In this document: positions 51,931 through 61,305 of the stretch, one piece after another
Layout: every line of letters begins with the position of its first letter
How positions within the stretch are numbered: the stretch's first letter is position 1
Assembly: GCF_042678145.1 (NCBI RefSeq)
Contig: NZ_JBHUDG010000014.1
Span: 1 to 64,000, forward strand
Source: Pseudopedobacter beijingensis
GTDB taxonomy: Bacteria; Bacteroidota; Bacteroidia; Sphingobacteriales; Sphingobacteriaceae
Reading direction: 5' to 3'
Length of the DNA: 64,000 bases
The notes under the pieces: model-generated
Told to the model about the DNA's origin: nothing
The model's database searches: none
The model's input: the letters and a program-made list of their open reading frames with translations, nothing else
Made by a program: the position numbers and the translations under genes

Positions 51931-52923
51931 ATGAATGCACTTGAAGAGATAAACTTGAAAGGGTTTGTAGATGAGTATATAGACCCAACTTTAGATCTGT
52001 TTGATGAGATTGAAAAGTTAAAAAAAGAAAAAAATGCAGTAATTCTTGCGCATTATTATCAAGATCCTGATATTCAGGATATTGCTGATTATATTGGTGA
52101 TAGCTTAGGGCTGTCTCAGCAAGCTGCCAAAACGGATGCAAGTGTAATTGTTTTTGCCGGTGTACATTTTATGGCAGAAACAGCTAAAATATTATCTCCA
52201 GATAAAAAAGTATTGCTTCCGGATGTTAAAGCAGGTTGTTCTTTGTCTGACAGCTGCCCTCCGCATTTGTTTAGAAAATTTAAGGAGAAATACCCTGACC
52301 ATATTGTGATAACTTATGTAAACTGTACTGCAGAGCTGAAAGCTTTGAGTGATATTGTTTGTACATCAAGCAATGCGGTACAGATTGTAGAAAGTTTACC
52401 AAAAGATCAGAAAATAATCTTTGGACCGGATAGAAATCTGGGAGCTTATGTGATGAAGAAAACGGGCAGAGATATGGTTTTGTGGAATGGTGCCTGTATG
52501 GTACACGAGATTTTTTCGCAGGAAAAGATTACTAAACTGAAAGAACGCCACCCTAATGCTAAATTTATTGCTCATCCTGAGTGTGAGGATGCGATATTAA
52601 AAATGGCAGATTATATAGGTTCTACTACCGGCTTATTAAATTATACGGTTAAAAGTGATGCCCAGGAATTTATTGTAGCTACAGAAACTGGTATTATCCA
52701 TCAAATGGAGAAAGAAAATCCTGGAAAAACATTTATTCCAGCTCCACCAAATAATTCGTGTGCTTGTAATGATTGCCCTCACATGAAGCGTAACACATTG
52801 GAAAAGTTATACTTATGTTTAAAAAATGAGCTTCCGGAAGTTGATGTTCCACGTGAAATAATAGAAAGAGCTAGATTACCTATTGAGAGGATGCTGGATA
52901 TTTCGGCTAAACTGGGATTGTAA
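51931..52923 (+). CDS. nadA: Quinolinate synthase A
   Basis: The 330-aa enzyme condenses iminoaspartate (from NadB) with dihydroxyacetone phosphate to quinolinate. It has the typical 'EKNAVILAHYYQDPDIQDIA', 'SVIVFAGVHFMAETAKIL' and 'GCSLSDSCPP', then 'VTYVNCTAELKALSD', 'HPECEDAILKMADYIGSTTG' and the Cys-rich 'NNSCACNDCPHMKRNT'. The Cys ligands for its 4Fe-4S cluster are spread over these motifs. It is cytosolic. The gene contains a parS-like word near its 3' end. Confidence 0.96.
   Translation: MNALEEINLKGFVDEYIDPTLDLFDEIEKLKKEKNAVILAHYYQDPDIQDIADYIGDSLGLSQQAAKTDASVIVFAGVHFMAETAKILSPDKKVLLPDVKAGCSLSDSCPPHLFRKFKEKYPDHIVITYVNCTAELKALSDIVCTSSNAVQIVESLPKDQKIIFGPDRNLGAYVMKKTGRDMVLWNGACMVHEIFSQEKITKLKERHPNAKFIAHPECEDAILKMADYIGSTTGLLNYTVKSDAQEFIVATETGIIHQMEKENPGKTFIPAPPNNSCACNDCPHMKRNTLEKLYLCLKNELPEVDVPREIIERARLPIERMLDISAKLGL
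52845..52860. promoter_or_regulatory. parS-like site 3, inside nadA
   Basis: TGTTCCACGTGAAATA differs from site 1 only in the second-last base. It lies within the coding sequence, where a 15 of 16 match to a 16-bp pattern is unlikely by chance. It is about 7 kb from sites 1 and 2. Confidence 0.5.
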
Positions 52924-52948
52924 TTTATCAATTTGATTCATAAAATAG

Positions 52949-53992
52949 ATGTTCGAAAACACGCAAACAACAGATATCAATAATTTAGGAGAATTTGGTT
53001 TAATAGATCATCTCACTAAAAATATCAAATTAACACATGAATCTACCCTAAAAGGAGTTGGAGATGATGCTGCCGTTTTAAATTTTAAAAGCAAAAAAAC
53101 GTTGGTTTCTACCGATATGCTTTTAGAAGGTGTACATTTTGATTTGGCATTTACTCCACTTAAGCATTTGGGATACAAAGCTATACAGGTTAATTTGAGT
53201 GATATTTATGCGATGAATGGAATAGCCTCTCATGTGACTGTGTCTTTAGGTTTTTCGAGTAAATTCTCGGTAGAAGCTGTAGAAGAGCTTTATGCGGGTA
53301 TGCTGTTAGCCTGCCATAAATATAATATAGATTTAATTGGTGGCGATACCTGTTCTTCTAAACAGGGTTTGGTTATTAGTGTAACCAGTATAGGCTATGC
53401 CGATGAAAAGGATGTTGTTTATAGAAATGGTGCTGAAGAAGGAGATTTACTTTGTGTTTCTGGCGATTTAGGAGGTGCTTATTTGGGACTCCAGCTCTTG
53501 GAAAGGGAAAAGCAAGTTTTCTTAGCAAATCCGAATATACAACCTGATTTAGAGGGAAAAGATTATATTATAGAAAGACAATTAAAACCGGAAGCCCGAT
53601 TGGATATTGTTGATCTTCTGAAAAAGATGAAGATAAAGCCTACTTCTATGATTGATGTTTCTGATGGGTTAGCTTCTGAAATTTTACATCTTACCAGACA
53701 ATCCGGAAAAGGATGTAAAGTTTATGAAGAGAAGATTCCCTTAGATCCGCAAACTATAGAAATGGCCAGGGAATTTGGATTGGATCCTACTGTATGTGCT
53801 TTAAGCGGTGGCGAAGATTACGAATTACTTTTTACTATTAAACAAGCAGATTACGACAGGTTAAAACACGATGTAGATATTTCTGTAATAGGTTATATCA
53901 CAGAAGAAAGTGCCGGAAACTATTTAATTTCTAAATCTGGTAATGCCCATGAATTAAAAGCCCAGGGATGGAATGCTTTTAAGGAGAAGTAG
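52949..53992 (+). CDS. thiL: Thiamine-monophosphate kinase
   Basis: The 347-aa enzyme phosphorylates thiamine monophosphate to the active diphosphate. Motifs are 'GDDAAVLNF' (metal site), 'LVSTDMLLEGVHFDLAFTPL', 'VNLSDIYAMNG' and 'GDTCSSKQGLVISVTSIGYA', then 'MIDVSDGLASEI' and 'CALSGGEDYELLFTI' with its metal and nucleotide residues. It is cytosolic. It follows nadA after 25 bp, so the two may be cotranscribed, linking NAD and thiamine cofactor supply. Confidence 0.95.
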   Translation: MFENTQTTDINNLGEFGLIDHLTKNIKLTHESTLKGVGDDAAVLNFKSKKTLVSTDMLLEGVHFDLAFTPLKHLGYKAIQVNLSDIYAMNGIASHVTVSLGFSSKFSVEAVEELYAGMLLACHKYNIDLIGGDTCSSKQGLVISVTSIGYADEKDVVYRNGAEEGDLLCVSGDLGGAYLGLQLLEREKQVFLANPNIQPDLEGKDYIIERQLKPEARLDIVDLLKKMKIKPTSMIDVSDGLASEILHLTRQSGKGCKVYEEKIPLDPQTIEMAREFGLDPTVCALSGGEDYELLFTIKQADYDRLKHDVDISVIGYITEESAGNYLISKSGNAHELKAQGWNAFKEK

Positions 53993-54389
53993 ATATTTGA
54001 GGTTGTATAAATAGTATCTTATTATTTTGATTGCAGTCAGTCGAGGGATCTCTTTCAGAAGTACTTAGGGAAGAGATTTCTCTTAGCTGTACTATTATTT
54101 TGATAACGTCCCCTTTTTACGTAAAAAAGATGCTGAAATAAATTCAGCATGACTGGTCTGTCGTTTTCGTCATCCTGATGGGTAGGAAGGATCTCATCCT
54201 ACATTATTGCTTTTTGTCACCCTGAGCAGAGTCGAAGGGTCATACGCAGAGGCTTCGACTGAGTTTATCCTGAGCCCGACGAAGGGCTCAGCCTGACAAA
54301 AAGCCGTGATGCCCTGGGGAACTGAACTAATGCAAATTCTTAACTTGAAAGTTCAGAATGACTATACGCTTAGTAGAAACCAATTTATC
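53993..54389. repeat. Repeat-rich gap with two inverted-repeat elements
   Basis: A small hairpin (ATGCTGAA/TTCAGCAT) is at 54130-54150. A 92-bp inverted repeat at 54211-54302 has 17-base ends starting TTTTTGTCA and ending TGACAAAAA (15 of 17 complementary), with inner GAAGGG/TTCGAC repeats. The shape matches short dispersed repeats found between genes in Bacteroidota. No gene is visible. Confidence 0.6.
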
Positions 54390-55622
54390 TTATTCTTTTT
54401 CAGGAACAAAACTGAGGTTACTTAATCTATTGATATCAAAAATTTCGTTTGATATTTCTAATAAGCCTTCTGTATTAATATTGTTTATTTTAGAGAATAC
54501 TTCATCTAAAGAATCAATATAATCAAAATCTACCAGGCTTTTGGCCATAGAGATTAAGACAGCCATCCGGTTTTCCTCGCTCAAAGCAATTTGTCCAATA
54601 AACCTTTTCTTAGCTTGCTCCAGTTGTAATAAACCTAATTTTTGGTCTCTTAGTTTTTTTAATTCTTTATGGATTAGTTTGATAGCTTTATTGGCTTTTT
54701 CGGCATCAGTACCAAAATAGATAGAAAAAATACCAGTATCAGAAAGTGGAATGTAATTAGATTCTATGGTGTAGGCTATGCCTCTTTTTTCTCTTATTTC
54801 AAGATTAAGTCTCGAACTCATGAAACTTCCTCCCAATAAATTATTCAGTAAAGAAAGTCCATACTTTCTAGCATCATAAAAAGAATATGCTGTACCACCC
54901 ATAATAAGATGGGTTTGGTTGATAGGTTTAGCTAGCTCTATATTGAAGTGCTGATTTTGAATGGGCTTTATCCTTTGTTTTTTATGGGTGTTTTCTGGGA
55001 TGTGGTTTAAATATTTCTCTGCTTTTTTGAGTATTCTCGAAAACTTATAATTACCACAAACGGCTAAAACTATTTCAGAAGTATTATAGTTTTTTTCTAA
55101 AAAATCCAGGACATCTTTCTTATTAAACTTGAGTACAGATTCTCTGGTTCCCAGAATATTTTCTCCTAAAGTATGTCCTTTGAACAGAATATTTTCAAAT
55201 TCGTCGGCAATAGCTTCTTCCGGTTGGTCTTCGTAACTTAAAATTTCGTCTATAATAACCCCTTTTTCCTTTTCGATTTCATTTTCAGGAAATACGGAAT
55301 TAAAAGCAATATCAGCTAAAAGATCTATTGTTCTTTCCAGATATTCATTTAAAAAAGAACTATGTAAGCAAGTATATTCTTTAGTGGTATAAGCATTTAA
55401 ATCTGCACCAACAATTTCTAACCTGTTTAATATTTGGTTAGTATTTCTTGTCTTAGTGCCTTTAAATAAAAGATGCTCAATAAAATGTGCTAATCCCGGT
55501 TCGCCTGGTTTTTCATCGCGAGAACCTGTGTTTATTAATAAACAACAATGAGAAATAGGGGAATTGGCATATTTGAATAATAATCTGATGCCATTTTTTA
55601 AAGTGTAAACTTCGTGATCCAT
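54390..55622 (-). CDS. M16 family zinc metalloprotease
   Basis: The 410-aa protein starts with the metal motif 'GLAHFIEHLLFKGT' (inverted HxxEH) at residues about 43-56. The third zinc-ligand glutamate is in 'EIEKEKGVIIDEI', and the C-terminal half carries the 'GSFMSSRLNLEIREKRGIAY' motif of the inactive M16 subunit domain. It is a processing peptidase or pitrilysin-type enzyme of about half the length of E. coli pitrilysin, as in the short bacterial M16B group. It is cytosolic, since no signal peptide is visible. The gene stands alone on the minus strand. Confidence 0.92.
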   Translation of the reverse strand: MDHEVYTLKNGIRLLFKYANSPISHCCLLINTGSRDEKPGEPGLAHFIEHLLFKGTKTRNTNQILNRLEIVGADLNAYTTKEYTCLHSSFLNEYLERTIDLLADIAFNSVFPENEIEKEKGVIIDEILSYEDQPEEAIADEFENILFKGHTLGENILGTRESVLKFNKKDVLDFLEKNYNTSEIVLAVCGNYKFSRILKKAEKYLNHIPENTHKKQRIKPIQNQHFNIELAKPINQTHLIMGGTAYSFYDARKYGLSLLNNLLGGSFMSSRLNLEIREKRGIAYTIESNYIPLSDTGIFSIYFGTDAEKANKAIKLIHKELKKLRDQKLGLLQLEQAKKRFIGQIALSEENRMAVLISMAKSLVDFDYIDSLDEVFSKINNINTEGLLEISNEIFDINRLSNLSFVPEKE

Positions 55623-55720
55623 GTGCTGTTTACAAAGATAGTGAATAAAACCCTATTCCTATTTTGTAGCGTATCGTTACATTTTATTAGCTTTGGTTTT
55701 TGGCCATAACATTTCTATTT

Positions 55721-56560
55721 ATGACTGTTTTTCAAAAAATAAACAGCTTCCTGAAAGACAATTTGAGACGGAGGAAATTGCGATCTCTCATTTTTAATTC
55801 GGATACCAAAGCAGGAAGAAAGTTTGATATTATCTTGCTTACGCTTATCCTATCCAGTGTGATTTTAGTCATATTGGAAAGTATGCCGGAAATAGGGTCT
55901 TACCATCCGGATTTGTTTTATGTTATAGACTGGATGTTTACCATTCTGTTTTCCATAGAGTATCTACTAAGAGTATATTCAGCAGAGAAAAGGCATAAGT
56001 ATATTTTTAGTTCCTGGGGAATTATAGATTTACTTTCTATTTTACCAACCTATCTGAGCTTAATTGTTTTCAGTTACCACTATCTTTTGGTAATAAGGAT
56101 TTTACGGTTATTAAGAGTTTTCAGAATTTTAAGATTGTTTAATTTTACAAGAGAAGGACAAGTATTATTAGGGGCATTAAAAAGAAGTATGTATAAAATA
56201 CTGGTATTTATTAGTTTCCTGCTCATATTTGTTATTCTTATAGGTACGCTTATGTACGTTATAGAACACGGTAATCCAGGTTTTAACAGTATACCGGCTA
56301 GTATATATTGGGCAATAGTCACTGTTACAACTGTAGGTTTTGGCGATATTGTTCCTATAACTTATATGGGCAAGTTTTTAGCTTCTATGATTATGCTTAG
56401 CGGTTATGCTATTATAGCGGTGCCTACAGGTATTGTAACTGTAGAATTAGCCAGATCTAAAAGAAGTGCTTTGCAATGCAGAAACTGTAAATATTCGGTA
56501 GAAAGTTTTCATAATTATTGCAGCAATTGCGGAACAGCTGTACATGTAGTAGAAAAATAA
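55721..56560 (+). CDS. Voltage-gated-type potassium channel with zinc-ribbon tail
   Basis: From the ATG at 55721 (the TTG at 55700 adds seven residues) the protein is 279 aa with six helices. Helix S4 is in 'RILRLLRVFRILRLF' with regularly spaced arginines, and the pore filter TVGFGD is in 'WAIVTVTTVGFGDIVPITY'. A short cytosolic tail follows with 'CRNCKYS' and 'NYCSNCG' (two CxxC pairs), i.e. a zinc ribbon. The channel part resembles KvAP-like bacterial channels. The tail could link metal or redox sensing to gating. It shares its last base with the hpt start codon. Confidence 0.9.
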   Translation: MTVFQKINSFLKDNLRRRKLRSLIFNSDTKAGRKFDIILLTLILSSVILVILESMPEIGSYHPDLFYVIDWMFTILFSIEYLLRVYSAEKRHKYIFSSWGIIDLLSILPTYLSLIVFSYHYLLVIRILRLLRVFRILRLFNFTREGQVLLGALKRSMYKILVFISFLLIFVILIGTLMYVIEHGNPGFNSIPASIYWAIVTVTTVGFGDIVPITYMGKFLASMIMLSGYAIIAVPTGIVTVELARSKRSALQCRNCKYSVESFHNYCSNCGTAVHVVEK

Positions 56561-57096
56561 TGGATTTAACAGTAAATGATAAGGTTTTTGAACCTTTTAT
56601 AGATTATAAGACTATTGAAAATAGAATTAAACTTTTGGCAATACAGATTAATAAAGATTATGAAGGGAAAACACCACTTTTTGTAGGTATATTAAATGGA
56701 AGCTTTATGTTTCTTGCAGATTTAATGAAAGAAGTAAGCATACCTTGTGAAATTTCTTTCATGAAAGTTTCTTCTTACGAAGCGATGTCCAGTACAGGTA
56801 ATATAAAAGAACATCTTTCTTTAACTATGGATATTGAAAACAGGGATATTGTTTTGGTAGAAGATATTATAGAATCTGGAAATACTTTAAAATACCTGAT
56901 AGAGTCTCTGGAAAAAAGAAAACCAAAATCTATTAAAGTAGCTTCTCTGCTATTTAAAACAAAAGAACTTAAACATACCATTGCCGAAATAGAATATATT
57001 GGGTTCGAAATTGCCAGTGATTTTGTAGTGGGTTACGGATTGGATTATGATGGCTTGGGGAGAAATACCAAGAATATTTACAAGTTAAAAAACTGA
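56560..57096 (+). CDS. hpt: Hypoxanthine phosphoribosyltransferase
   Basis: The 178-aa enzyme makes IMP or GMP from hypoxanthine or guanine and PRPP. It has 'PLFVGILNGSFMFLADLMKE' and the PRPP-binding 'DIVLVEDIIESGNTLKYLIE', then 'PKSIKVASLLFKT' and 'EYIGFEIASDFVVGYGLDYD' at the C-terminus, all typical. It is cytosolic. I took the ATG at 56560 because it gives the family N-terminus and because TAATG overlaps the channel stop; an upstream in-frame ATG would lie in the channel gene. A terminator hairpin follows. Confidence 0.94.
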   Translation: MDLTVNDKVFEPFIDYKTIENRIKLLAIQINKDYEGKTPLFVGILNGSFMFLADLMKEVSIPCEISFMKVSSYEAMSSTGNIKEHLSLTMDIENRDIVLVEDIIESGNTLKYLIESLEKRKPKSIKVASLLFKTKELKHTIAEIEYIGFEIASDFVVGYGLDYDGLGRNTKNIYKLKN

Positions 57097-57099
57097 TTT

Positions 57100-57140
57100 T
57101 ATACAGCCTGTCATTTTTAATCTTGATGACAAGCTGTATA
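57100..57140 (+). terminator. Hairpin after hpt
   Basis: TATACAGC (57100-57107) pairs with GCTGTATA (57133-57140), extended by TCAT/ATGA inside. It lies just after the hpt stop codon. Confidence 0.6.
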
Positions 57141-57196
57141 CTCAAATAAAAATAAGATTTTCTATCTTCGCACTTACATAAAAAACATTAAAACAG

Positions 57197-58945
57197 ATGC
57201 ATAGAACTCATACTTGTGGCGAATTAACCATAGCCGATTTAGGAAAAGAAGTTACATTGAGTGGTTGGGTACAAAAATCGCGTGATTTAGGCGGGATGAC
57301 TTTTATTGATGTACGTGACAGATATGGTATTACGCAACTGGTTTTTAATGCAGATGATAATGAAGAACTCAGAACAAAAGCAAGAGAGCTGGGCAGAGAA
57401 TATGTGATTAAGGTTAATGGAACTGTTATAGAAAGAAGCAGCAAAAACCTTAAAATACCAACCGGAGAAATAGAAATAAAAGTTGCTGATTTAGAAATTC
57501 TGAATGTGGCAAAACTACCACCTTTTATGATAGAGGATGAAACAGATGGTGGTGACGATTTAAGAATGAAATACCGTTACCTGGATTTGAGAAGAAATCC
57601 GGTAAGAAATAACCTGATTTTACGTCATAAAATGGCTCAGGAAATCAGAAAATATTTAGATTCGAAAGGGTTTTTAGAAGTAGAAACTCCAGTTCTGATA
57701 AAATCTACGCCAGAAGGGGCAAGAGACTTTGTAGTGCCAAGTCGTATGAACCCCGGAGAGTTTTATGCCCTACCACAATCTCCGCAAACTTTTAAGCAAT
57801 TATTAATGGTATCTGGTTTTGACAGATATTTTCAGATTGTTAAATGTTTTAGAGACGAGGATTTAAGAGCAGACAGACAGCCAGAGTTTACACAAATAGA
57901 CTGTGAAATGGCATTTATAGAACAGGAGGATATCCTGAATATTTTTGAAGGCTTAACCCGTCATATGTTTAAAAATGTAAAAGGGCTTGAATTTGAAGAT
58001 TTTCCAAGAATGACTTATGATACAGCTATGAAACTGTATGGTTCTGATAAACCGGATACCCGTTTTGGGATGCAGTTTGTAGAAATAACCGCATTAGGTC
58101 AGGGAAAAGGATTTCCGGTGTTTGACAATGCACAATTAGTAGTAGGTATAAATGCATTGGGATGTGCTTCTTATACGAGAAAACAACTGGATGAATTGAC
58201 AGATTTTGTGAAAAGACCTCAGATTGGTGCTACCGGAATGATTTATATGCGCCATAACGAAGATGGTTCATTAAAATCATCCGTAGATAAATTCTTTAAC
58301 GAAGAAGAACTACAAAAATGGGCCGATGCCTTTAATACAAAACCCGGTGATTTGGTTTTAATACTTGCCGGAGCGCAACCAGATAAAGTTCGTAAGCAAT
58401 TGAACGAACTGCGTTTAGAGATAGGAAATCGCTTAGGCTTAAGAGACAAAAACAAATTTTCGCCACTTTGGGTCGTAGATTTCCCTTTATTAGAATGGGA
58501 CGAAGAAACAAATCGTTACCATGCTATGCACCATCCTTTTACATCTCCAAAACCAGAAGATATAGCAAAATTAGATTCAGATCCGGGAGCGGTAAGAGCC
58601 AATGCTTATGATTTGGTTATTAATGGAACAGAAATAGGCGGAGGTTCTATACGTATACACGACAAACAATTACAATCTTTAATGTTTAAGCATTTAGGTT
58701 TTACACCAGAAGAAGCACAAAGACAGTTTGGATTTTTAATGGAAGCATTTGAATACGGTGCGCCCCCACATGGCGGTATAGCCTTTGGATTTGATAGGTT
58801 AGTATCTGTTTTTGCAGGTTTAGACAGTATCAGAGATGTTATAGCCTTCCCTAAAAATAATTCGGGTAGAGACGTAATGATAGATGCTCCGGCTACGATA
58901 GACGAAAAACAAAAAGTGGAACTGAGTATAAAAACTACGGTTTAA
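57197..58945 (+). CDS. aspS: Aspartate-tRNA ligase
   Basis: The 582-aa class II synthetase has an N-terminal OB-fold for the anticodon ('VTLSGWVQKSRDLGGMTFID', 'RYGITQLVF'). Motif 2 is in 'FRDEDLRADRQPEFTQIDCE' and motif 3 in 'GIAFGFDRLVSVFAG' near the C-terminus. The bacterial GAD insertion domain lies around residues 290-420. Length is normal. A TATCTTCG element at 57162 may be a weak promoter. The gene stands alone. Confidence 0.97.
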   Translation: MHRTHTCGELTIADLGKEVTLSGWVQKSRDLGGMTFIDVRDRYGITQLVFNADDNEELRTKARELGREYVIKVNGTVIERSSKNLKIPTGEIEIKVADLEILNVAKLPPFMIEDETDGGDDLRMKYRYLDLRRNPVRNNLILRHKMAQEIRKYLDSKGFLEVETPVLIKSTPEGARDFVVPSRMNPGEFYALPQSPQTFKQLLMVSGFDRYFQIVKCFRDEDLRADRQPEFTQIDCEMAFIEQEDILNIFEGLTRHMFKNVKGLEFEDFPRMTYDTAMKLYGSDKPDTRFGMQFVEITALGQGKGFPVFDNAQLVVGINALGCASYTRKQLDELTDFVKRPQIGATGMIYMRHNEDGSLKSSVDKFFNEEELQKWADAFNTKPGDLVLILAGAQPDKVRKQLNELRLEIGNRLGLRDKNKFSPLWVVDFPLLEWDEETNRYHAMHHPFTSPKPEDIAKLDSDPGAVRANAYDLVINGTEIGGGSIRIHDKQLQSLMFKHLGFTPEEAQRQFGFLMEAFEYGAPPHGGIAFGFDRLVSVFAGLDSIRDVIAFPKNNSGRDVMIDAPATIDEKQKVELSIKTTV

Positions 58946-59151
58946 ACATTTCCTGTTTCTAAAGATTTGCAATTAGTTATAAAATAAGAGTAGCTTAAAA
59001 TAAATTTCTCTGTCAGGCTAAGGTTATAATAGCTATTGCAGAGAAATTTTGACAAGCTCAGCATGAGACTTTAGTACTTTTTATACTTGCTAATTTGTAG
59101 CATACATTGTTTATTACCCGTAATCAATAAATAAATCATGAAACTTAAACA

Positions 59152-59688
59152 ATGAAAAAACTATTGCTTATTGCTGTAATATTTACAGCTATGTATTTTA
59201 AAGGCTATGCTCAAAGCGAAAAAAACACCATTAAAATTAATCCTATAAGTGCATTATTACGTACAGGATCTATATTTTATGAGCACAAACTTTCAGATCA
59301 AACTTCTGCACAGTTAGGACTTGCTTATACAGGAATGAAGCTTTCTGATACTAAATTCTCAGGATTAGCCTTAACTCCAGAATTTAGATTTTATCCTAAA
59401 CAAAATGCCATAAACGGATTGTATACAGCTGCTTTTTTAAGATATCAGGATTATAAAGTAAAAGATGATGCTTCAGGAGCAAAAGGTTCTTACTCATCCA
59501 TGGGAGGTGGTATTTTATTGGGAAGACAATGGGTTTATAACAGTGCATTTACTTTAGATATCTTTTTTGGACCATCTATTAATTCAGGAAAAGTAAAAGC
59601 AGATGACGGAAGTGCTGAGCCTGAAATTAGTCACGGAATAGATGGATTTGGATTAAGAGCAGGTATATCATTAGGTTTTGCTTTTTAA
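59152..59688 (+). CDS. Outer-membrane beta-barrel protein (DUF3575-like)
   Basis: The 178-aa protein starts with a signal peptide (MKKLLLIAVIFTAMYFKGYA, then QSEKN). It continues with alternating strands such as 'NPISALLRTGSIFYEHKLSD', 'AQLGLAYTGMKLSD', 'LTPEFRFYPKQNA' and 'GGGILLGRQWVYN', ending in an aromatic residue (GFAF), as outer-membrane barrels do. It resembles DUF3575-type proteins of Bacteroidota of unknown role. A strong terminator follows, so it forms a single-gene unit. Confidence 0.8.
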   Translation: MKKLLLIAVIFTAMYFKGYAQSEKNTIKINPISALLRTGSIFYEHKLSDQTSAQLGLAYTGMKLSDTKFSGLALTPEFRFYPKQNAINGLYTAAFLRYQDYKVKDDASGAKGSYSSMGGGILLGRQWVYNSAFTLDIFFGPSINSGKVKADDGSAEPEISHGIDGFGLRAGISLGFAF

Positions 59689-59716
59689 TAAATAGCTTAT
59701 CAGATATAATAATACT

Positions 59717-59756
59717 AAACCGGTTGCTGTAAAAGGCAAACCGGTTTTCTTTTTTT
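59717..59756 (+). terminator. Rho-independent terminator
   Basis: AAACCGGTTGC (59717-59727) pairs with GCAAACCGGTTT (59736-59747, one bulge), followed by a CTTTTTTT run. It lies 28 bp after the outer-membrane protein stop. Confidence 0.8.
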
Positions 59757-59787
59757 AAGATGCTATCAAATCATTAATTTCGTAAAT

Positions 59788-61173
59788 ATGGAACCACTTC
59801 TGCTAGCATCGATTATTATTTTATGTATTTCTGTTGTTTTATTTTTAAAACGTCCTAAAAACTCTCAGGATAAAGAAGCATTAAAAAACTTATCTGTAGA
59901 AACTGAAAGGCTGAAAATAGATCTGGCGCTGGCTCAACAAAAAGCAGAAAGCGTAAAGTCAGAAGCACAAAATATCAATGCCATTATAAAAGAAGAAAAA
60001 CAGGATGTAGAATTTAAACTCTACAACCAAATAAGTCGGCTGGAAGAAGAAATAAAAGTATTAATAGAGCAGTTAAATAACGAAAAGCAAAATAATGCAG
60101 CCATACAATCAAAACTCTTAGCCGAACAACAAAAAATTGCTGAACAAAAAGCACATATAGAAAATTTACATAAACAATTTAAGGTAGAGTTTGAAAATAT
60201 AGCCAACCAGATACTTAAAGAAAAAACCAAAGAATTTACGGAAGTTAACAGGACAAATCTGGATATTTTGTTAAATCCGCTAAAAGAAAATATCAAAGCT
60301 TTTGAACAAAAGGTAGAACAGAGCTATAAAGCAGAATCTGCAGAAAGGTTTACACTAAAAGGTACCATAGACGAGCTCATTAAGCAAACTAAACTAATAC
60401 AGGACGATGCCAATAATTTAACCAAAGCCTTAAAAGGAGATAATAAAAAACAAGGCAATTGGGGCGAAATGGTATTAGATCGTTTGCTAGAAAGTTCTGG
60501 TTTAATAGATGGCGTAAACTATACAAAACAAAGTAGTTTTGTGAATGATGAAGGAGGCAGATCTTTACCTGATGTTATTTTAAACCTTCCGGAAAATAAA
60601 CATATTGTTATTGATTCAAAAGTTTCTTTATTGGCTTATGAAAGATTTATTAATGCAGATGAAGACGAAAAAGACAATTATATTAAACAACATCTACTTT
60701 CTATAAAAGGTCATATTCAAAATTTAGGTAGTAAAAATTATCATGATCTTTATAAGATAAACTCTCCCGAATTTGTATTGTTATTTATTCCTATAGAATC
60801 TTCTTTTGCTATTGCCGTACAATATGACAGAGAACTATTTGATTTTGCATGGAATAAAAAAGTAGTTATAGTAACGCCTTCTACCCTTTTGGCTACCTTA
60901 AAAACTGTAGCTTCTATTTGGAAACAAGAACAACAAACAAAAAATGCTATAGAAATAGCAACCAAAGCAGGTGCCCTGTACGATAAGTTTGTTGGTTTTA
61001 TTAATGATATGAATAAAATAGGTGACAGTATTGATAAATCTCAAAAGGCTTATTCAGACGCCATGAATAAATTAACTACAGGAACAGGCAATCTGGTCGG
61101 TCGGGCAGAAAATATCCGCAAATTGGGAGCAAAAACATCTAAATTGATTGATGGGAATTTGATCGAAGATTGA
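59788..61173 (+). CDS. rmuC: DNA recombination protein RmuC
   Basis: The 461-aa protein starts with one membrane-like helix (LLASIIILCISVVLFLK). A long coiled coil follows (about residues 30-150), then the RmuC nuclease-like domain: 'GNWGEMVLDRLLESSGL', 'RSLPDVILNLPENKHIVIDS', 'FIPIESSFAIAVQYDRELFD' and 'VIVTPSTLLATLKTVASIWK'. E. coli RmuC limits DNA inversion events, and the fold is PD-(D/E)XK-like. It is membrane-associated. The gene stands alone, starting 99 bp after the previous stop. Confidence 0.93.
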   Translation: MEPLLLASIIILCISVVLFLKRPKNSQDKEALKNLSVETERLKIDLALAQQKAESVKSEAQNINAIIKEEKQDVEFKLYNQISRLEEEIKVLIEQLNNEKQNNAAIQSKLLAEQQKIAEQKAHIENLHKQFKVEFENIANQILKEKTKEFTEVNRTNLDILLNPLKENIKAFEQKVEQSYKAESAERFTLKGTIDELIKQTKLIQDDANNLTKALKGDNKKQGNWGEMVLDRLLESSGLIDGVNYTKQSSFVNDEGGRSLPDVILNLPENKHIVIDSKVSLLAYERFINADEDEKDNYIKQHLLSIKGHIQNLGSKNYHDLYKINSPEFVLLFIPIESSFAIAVQYDRELFDFAWNKKVVIVTPSTLLATLKTVASIWKQEQQTKNAIEIATKAGALYDKFVGFINDMNKIGDSIDKSQKAYSDAMNKLTTGTGNLVGRAENIRKLGAKTSKLIDGNLIED

Positions 61174-61305
61174 TATATTTAAATTGTTACTTACAAAACT
61201 TTATTAGCCTGTTTACTGTATCTATTTTAGAGCTTCTGAACCAAAATATTTTTTCAATTTATTGAGAAAGGCTATCTGATAAATGAAAACAATAAAAATA
61301 AACAG

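Noticed and set aside
55700..55720. TTG start for the potassium channel
   Set aside because: It adds seven hydrophobic residues without support; the ATG at 55721 gives the normal family start.
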